DNA from: Streptomyces sp. TRM70350
GTDB lineage: Bacteria; Actinomycetota; Actinomycetes; Streptomycetales; Streptomycetaceae
Reading direction: 5' to 3'
DNA: 64,000 nucleotides
NCBI RefSeq assembly: GCF_019219825.1
Contig: NZ_JAHUXH010000005.1
Span: 186,001 to 250,000, forward strand
The notes under the pieces are model-generated. The model saw only the letters and a list, made by a program, of their open reading frames with translations, ran no database searches and was not told where the DNA came from. Every line of letters begins with the position of its first letter. Position 1 is the first letter of the stretch. This document shows positions 60,467 to 64,000 of the stretch, in pieces. The position numbers and the translations under genes were made by a program.

Positions 60467-61750
60467 TCACAGGAACGAGTTGATCTCGATCGTCTCGTCC
60501 CGGCCCGGCCCCACGCCGATCGCGGAGACCGGGGCGCCGGACATCTCCTCCAGGGCCTTGACGTAGGCCTGCGCGTTCTTCGGCAGGTCGGCGAAGGTCT
60601 TCGCCTTGCTGATGTCCTCCGACCAGCCGGGCAGCATCTCGTAGACGGGCTTCGCGTGGTGGAAGTCCGTCTGGGAGTACGGCAGCTCCTCGACGCGCTC
60701 GCCGTCGATCTCGTACGCCACGCAGACCGGGATCTGCTCCCAGCCGGTGAGGACGTCGAGCTTGGTGAGGAAGAAGTCCGTCAGGCCGTTCACGCGGGTC
60801 GCGTAGCGGGCGATCACCGCGTCGAACCAGCCGCAGCGCCGGTCACGGCCCGTGGTCACCCCCCGCTCGCCGCCGATCCGGCGCAGCGCCTCGCCGTCCT
60901 CGTCGAAGAGCTCCGTCGGGAACGGGCCCGCGCCGACGCGGGTCGTGTAGGCCTTGAGGATGCCGATCACGCGGCTGATCTTCGTGGGGCCGACACCGGC
61001 GCCCGTGCAGGCACCACCGGCGGTGGGGTTGCTCGACGTCACGAACGGGTACGTGCCGTGATCGATGTCCAGCAGCGTGCCCTGGCCGCCCTCGAACAAC
61101 ACCACCTTGTCGTCATCCAGCGCCTTGTTCAGGACCAGCACCGTGTCGGCGACGTACGGGCGGATCTGGTCGGCGTAACCCAGCAGCTCCTCGACGACCT
61201 GCTCGACCGCGATGGCGCGGCGGTTGTAGAGCTTGGTGAGGATCTGGTTCTTGACGTCGAGCGCCGCCTCGACCTTCTGGGTCAGGATCGACTCGTCGTA
61301 CAGGTCCTGGACGCGGATCCCGACGCGGTTGATCTTGTCGGCGTACGTCGGACCGATGCCGCGGCCCGTCGTGCCGATCTTGCGCTTTCCGAGGAAACGC
61401 TCCGTCACCTTGTCGACCGTCACGTTGTACGACGTGATGATGTGCGCGTTGCCGCTGATCAGGAGCTTGGACGTGTCGACGCCACGCTCGTTCAGCCCGC
61501 TCAGCTCGGAGAGCAGGACAGACGGGTCGACGACGACGCCGTTGCCGATGACCGGCGTGCAGCCGGGGGACAGGATTCCGGAAGGGAGCAGATGCAGTGC
61601 GTACTTCTGGTCGCCGACGACGACGGTGTGGCCGGCGTTGTTGCCGCCCTGGTAGCGCACTACGTAGTCGACCGACCCGCCTAGCAGGTCCGTCGCCTTT
61701 CCCTTGCCTTCGTCACCCCACTGAGCACCGAGCAGCACAAGTGCGGGCAC
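60467..61750 (-). CDS. purA: Adenylosuccinate synthetase
   Basis: A 427-residue enzyme from ATG 61750. It joins aspartate to IMP using GTP, the first step from IMP to AMP. Motifs: [20 protein letters not shown] at the N-terminus, [74 protein letters not shown] and a C-terminal [14 protein letters not shown]. Length is normal. A terminator lies after the gene. Confidence 0.98.
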   Translation of the reverse strand: MPALVLLGAQWGDEGKGKATDLLGGSVDYVVRYQGGNNAGHTVVVGDQKYALHLLPSGILSPGCTPVIGNGVVVDPSVLLSELSGLNERGVDTSKLLISGNAHIITSYNVTVDKVTERFLGKRKIGTTGRGIGPTYADKINRVGIRVQDLYDESILTQKVEAALDVKNQILTKLYNRRAIAVEQVVEELLGYADQIRPYVADTVLVLNKALDDDKVVLFEGGQGTLLDIDHGTYPFVTSSNPTAGGACTGAGVGPTKISRVIGILKAYTTRVGAGPFPTELFDEDGEALRRIGGERGVTTGRDRRCGWFDAVIARYATRVNGLTDFFLTKLDVLTGWEQIPVCVAYEIDGERVEELPYSQTDFHHAKPVYEMLPGWSEDISKAKTFADLPKNAQAYVKALEEMSGAPVSAIGVGPGRDETIEINSFL

Positions 61751-61875
61751 GCGCGTACACCCCTTCCGGGCGGGGCATGTCCAAGGTCAGGGGCGTACGC
61801 GGCGGGTCGTGCCGTCGCGTGCCCCGCGGCCGTCGTTGGCCGCGACCGTCGGACCGGGTGCCCCGGAATAGACGA

Positions 61876-61903
61876 AGCCCCTGGCGCAATAGCGCAAGGG
61901 GCT
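61876..61903. terminator. Hairpin between purA and the kinase-like gene
   Basis: Arms AGCCCCTGGCGC (61876-61887) and GCGCAAGGGGCT (61892-61903) pair except for one position, with an AATA loop. It lies 33 bases before the start at 61937 and 126 bases before purA on the other strand. It may insulate the divergent promoters. Confidence 0.5.
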
Positions 61904-61936
61904 CTTGCACAAAGATGCTACCCGAGGAAGCGAGGC

Positions 61937-62785
61937 ATGACCGAGGTGGCGACTTCCGCGATGTCCGATCAGCTGCTGGTGATCATCGATCCGGTCGCTC
62001 GGAGGACGGACGGGGAGTCCGTCCGCATCGCGAAAGACGTGCTCAGCGCGGGTGCGGCCACCAAGGTGTGCCTGCCGGACGGACCGGAGGAGTTCGCCCG
62101 GGCGCTTCAGCGCAGGGGGTCGCGGCGGCCGGTGCTGATCGGCGACGACCGCGCCCTGGTGCGGGCGGTGTCCCTGCTGCACCGACAGCGGGAGCTGGCC
62201 GGAAGTGTGCTGTCGGTCGTCCCCGTGGGGTCCGCCCTGGGGCTCACGGCAGCACTGGGGGTGCCGGTGAGCGCGGTGTCGGCGGCGCGGGCCGTACTGG
62301 AGGGCGTCGAACGGCGGCTGGATCTGCTCGTCGACGACAGCGACGGCGTGGTGCTGGGGGCGCTGCGGATCCCGCCGGTGCCGCCGAGCGGGGAGGGCGC
62401 GGCGTCGGCGCGGGCGCCCTGGCTGCGGACCTGCCAGTCCCTCGTACGCACCCTGGTGGCGGCCCGCCCGGCGCGGGCCCCGTCGGTGTCCGCGCCGGGG
62501 CCCGCGCGGCTGCGGGTCGAGGTCGACGGGTCGACGCTGGTGGATCTGGACCAGCCGGTCGAGGCCGTGTCCCTCGCCCCGGGCGGCTCGGGCGCGGCGG
62601 AGGTCGAGGTGCGCCCGCTGTCGGTGGGCGCGGAGGCCACGCCGGTACGGGCGGAGGGACGCACGGTGACCGTCTCGGGAGCGGACTTCCGGTACCGGTC
62701 GGACGCGGGGGTGAGCGGGCCGGTGCGGACACGGACGTGGCGGGCGTGGGAGGGGGCGTGGGGGTTGACGTTGCCGGGCGGGTGA
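61937..62785 (+). CDS. Diacylglycerol-kinase-like protein, degenerate site
   Basis: A 282-residue protein from ATG 61937. The layout matches DagK/LCB5-type lipid kinases: LLVIIDPVARRTDGESVRIA, VLIGDDRALVRAVSLLHRQR, VLSVVPVGSALGLTAALGVP and then a C-terminal beta domain (ARLRVEVDGSTLVDLDQPVE). The GGDGT nucleotide motif reads GDDRA and the PxGTGND loop reads PVGSALG, so key catalytic residues are missing. It may bind lipid or nucleotide without phosphorylating. It is conserved next to purA in Streptomyces as far as I recall. The last 50 residues are Arg/Trp-rich. Confidence 0.72.
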   Translation: MTEVATSAMSDQLLVIIDPVARRTDGESVRIAKDVLSAGAATKVCLPDGPEEFARALQRRGSRRPVLIGDDRALVRAVSLLHRQRELAGSVLSVVPVGSALGLTAALGVPVSAVSAARAVLEGVERRLDLLVDDSDGVVLGALRIPPVPPSGEGAASARAPWLRTCQSLVRTLVAARPARAPSVSAPGPARLRVEVDGSTLVDLDQPVEAVSLAPGGSGAAEVEVRPLSVGAEATPVRAEGRTVTVSGADFRYRSDAGVSGPVRTRTWRAWEGAWGLTLPGG

Positions 62786-63317
62786 AGGGACTCGCGTGGC
62801 GGGCGTGGGCGTGGCGGGTGCGGGACGGGGAGTGTGCGTGCCGACGCTGCGGAGCAGGTGAAGGGACTCGCTCCGCGGGCGGGGTGGCGGTGTCGGTCGC
62901 GGAGCGAGGCCCGGTCAGGGGTCCTGTCCGGATCACCGGGGCCCGGGCGCAAGGATTCGCCTCATGGTGGACCTCTCCTCACTGGATGTCGCCAAAGCGA
63001 TACCCCCGGTGACCAGGACGCAGCGTGGCGGGGTGGAAGCGGTGACGGCCATGGAGTACGGCCAGGTACACCCCTACGACGGAGCGCGCGCCCGACGTGA
63101 TGCGACCGCGGCGCACCCGCCGCGTCCCGCGCACGTCTCGCGAGCCGCTTCAGCAGGGTGCGGGGTGGGAGACACGGGGCGCGGCGCCCGCTGCTGAGTG
63201 CGGGTGCGAGCCGCGGGGCGCCGGGTGCCCGACGCAGCGTGCGAGCGCGAGCCACAGGGCGCCGGGTGCCCGACGCAGAATGTGGGCGTATACCGCGAGG
63301 CGCCGGGGCACGCGGTG
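62786..63317. other. Intergenic stretch with direct repeats, no supported gene
   Basis: About 530 bases of extreme GC. GCGTGGCGGGCGTGG-type repeats lie at 62739-62822, and a 32-base direct repeat with two mismatches lies at 63206-63237 and 63247-63278, with a diverged third copy near 63295. Open frames exist on both strands but have no motif or family resemblance, and simple-sequence DNA of this kind produces such frames by chance. Confidence 0.6.
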
Positions 63318-63872
63318 TCAGCCGCGGCCGAAGATCTGCTCCCGGTGCGCGCGCCAGCGTTCCATCAGTGCCGCCAGTTCCCCCTCCAGGTACTCGAAGA
63401 AGGCGAGGGTCTCGGCGAGGCGGCGGCCGGCCGGGGTGTCGCGGCCCAGGCTCTCGACGCCCTCGCGCAGGGCGTCCTCCCAGCGTTTCAGCACGGCCTC
63501 GCGGTTGGTGAGCGCCTCGTACCACTGGTCGCCGTGCACCCGGTACCGCTCCCGGCGCGAACCGGGCTCCCGCTCGCGCGAGACCATGTGGACCTGGGCC
63601 AGGTAGCGCACCGCGCCGGAGACCGCGGCGGGCGAGATCCGCAGCTGTTCGCCCAGCTCGGCGGAGGTCAGGGCACCGGCGTCGGAGACGAGCAGGGCCG
63701 CGAAGACGCGGGAGGGCATCCTCGGCATGCCGGCCTCGACGAGCTGCGCCGCGAAGTGCTCGACGAAACGGGAGATCGCCTCCGGATCCCGCCCCTCCGC
63801 CTCGCGCCCGCCCGCCCGCACGCCCGCCTGCGCGCTCACACTCTCGCCCGCACTCTCGCTCGGTCCGGTCAT
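63318..63872 (-). CDS. GbsR/MarR family transcriptional regulator
   Basis: A 184-residue protein from ATG 63872. Winged helix at about residues 45-110: EAGMPRMPSRVFAALLVSDA, ALTSAELGEQLRISPAAVSG and AVRYLAQVHMVSREREPGSR. A long C-terminal helical region (FFEYLEGELAALMERWRAHR) is typical of GbsR-like regulators. The first 30 residues are Gly/Ala/Glu-rich. It faces a divergent gene that starts at 63976 and probably regulates it. Confidence 0.85.
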   Translation of the reverse strand: MTGPSESAGESVSAQAGVRAGGREAEGRDPEAISRFVEHFAAQLVEAGMPRMPSRVFAALLVSDAGALTSAELGEQLRISPAAVSGAVRYLAQVHMVSREREPGSRRERYRVHGDQWYEALTNREAVLKRWEDALREGVESLGRDTPAGRRLAETLAFFEYLEGELAALMERWRAHREQIFGRG

Positions 63873-63938
63873 CCCCGCATCATCTCCCCTGCTCAGCGCC
63901 CGCCCCCGAGTCTACCGACCATTTATACACTTCCTTAA

Positions 63939-63956
63939 CTTCACAATTTTCTGAAG
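63939..63956. promoter_or_regulatory. AT-rich promoter region with a possible operator
   Basis: CTTCA and TGAAG are inverted around an 8-base AT-rich spacer in the middle of the 100-base divergent region. The surrounding segment 63920-63955 is far more AT-rich than the genome and is the likely promoter of the forward gene. The dyad is short, so the operator call is weak. Confidence 0.4.
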
Positions 63957-63975
63957 CCCGCGTACGTTCTGAACC

Positions 63976-64000
63976 ATGACCAAGGCAATCACCGTCTCCG
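63976..64000 (+). CDS. Start of a gene that leaves the window
   Basis: ATG 63976 opens MTKAITVS and runs off the right edge. The ATG is well placed relative to the AT-rich promoter region and is divergent from the GbsR/MarR regulator. Such pairs often encode a transporter or oxidoreductase controlled by the regulator, but eight codons do not identify it. Confidence 0.6.

Noticed and set aside
62964..63197. Small gene between the kinase-like and GbsR/MarR genes
   Set aside because: The frame lies in repetitive GC-rich DNA, has no good ribosome binding site and no recognisable sequence.

Overview
The window is chromosomal DNA from a Streptomyces species. GC content is very high, GTG and TTG starts are common, four-base ATGA/GTGA overlaps link many genes, and the families present are typical of the genus (ANTAR and GAF-ANTAR regulators, DUF5994, PRC-barrel proteins, secreted lipoproteins, an ECF sigma factor). 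The core gene order asd-ask, recR-ybaB and purA is the usual Streptomyces chromosome.

Region 1 (1-2948) is the end of an integrated element. It holds the 3' part of a DUF499-type ATPase gene, a palindrome cluster, and then the 3' part of a tRNA-Pro(CGG) gene with no 5' part, followed by a strong hairpin. This is what the distal attachment site of a pSAM2-type insertion looks like: element to the left, original chromosome to the right.

Region 2 (about 3-19.6 kb) is an accessory stress-response zone full of broken genes. Apparently intact are two DUF5994 genes, a delta-9 desaturase, CsbD, a STAS anti-anti-sigma factor, two GAF-ANTAR proteins, ANTAR proteins, a PRC-barrel protein, a phosphorothioate-type HNH endonuclease, a Cu/Zn-SOD-like protein and several tiny membrane proteins. 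Next to them lie relics of a third DUF5994 gene, a small membrane protein, a gene with an in-frame TAA, an Asp23/Gls24 gene broken by two perfect tandem duplications, a SpoIIE-type phosphatase, a SigB-type sigma factor, a second PRC-barrel gene, a YihY membrane protein and a NarL-type two-component pair. The whole looks like a SigB-like stress network that has expanded and is now decaying.

Region 3 (19.7-34.2 kb) has a yfhO-GT2-gtrA cell-surface glycosylation operon, a membrane nSTAND-WD40 protein, a GntR regulator coupled to a glycosyltransferase, a VOC protein, an FkbM methyltransferase, a P450-type ferredoxin, and a COG0701 permease with its TIGR03943 partner.

Region 4 (34.2-49.1 kb) is core: a two-domain TrkA/RCK channel protein, an S9 peptidase, SURF1, an ECF sigma factor coupled to a membrane protein, asd-ask (aspartate pathway), an OmpR-type two-component system with a repetitive tail on the regulator, two secreted proteins, DUF5063, recR and ybaB.

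Region 5 (49.4-64 kb) has a SLATT-like membrane protein, an intergenic minisatellite, a membrane protein with a PstS-like domain, a receptor Ser/Thr kinase, a DJ-1/PfpI-MarR operon with a clear operator, a class III aminotransferase and GntR regulator, a VapBC-like toxin-antitoxin pair with its operator, an HTH protein, purA, a degenerate diacylglycerol-kinase-like protein and a GbsR/MarR regulator. The window ends in the first codons of another gene.
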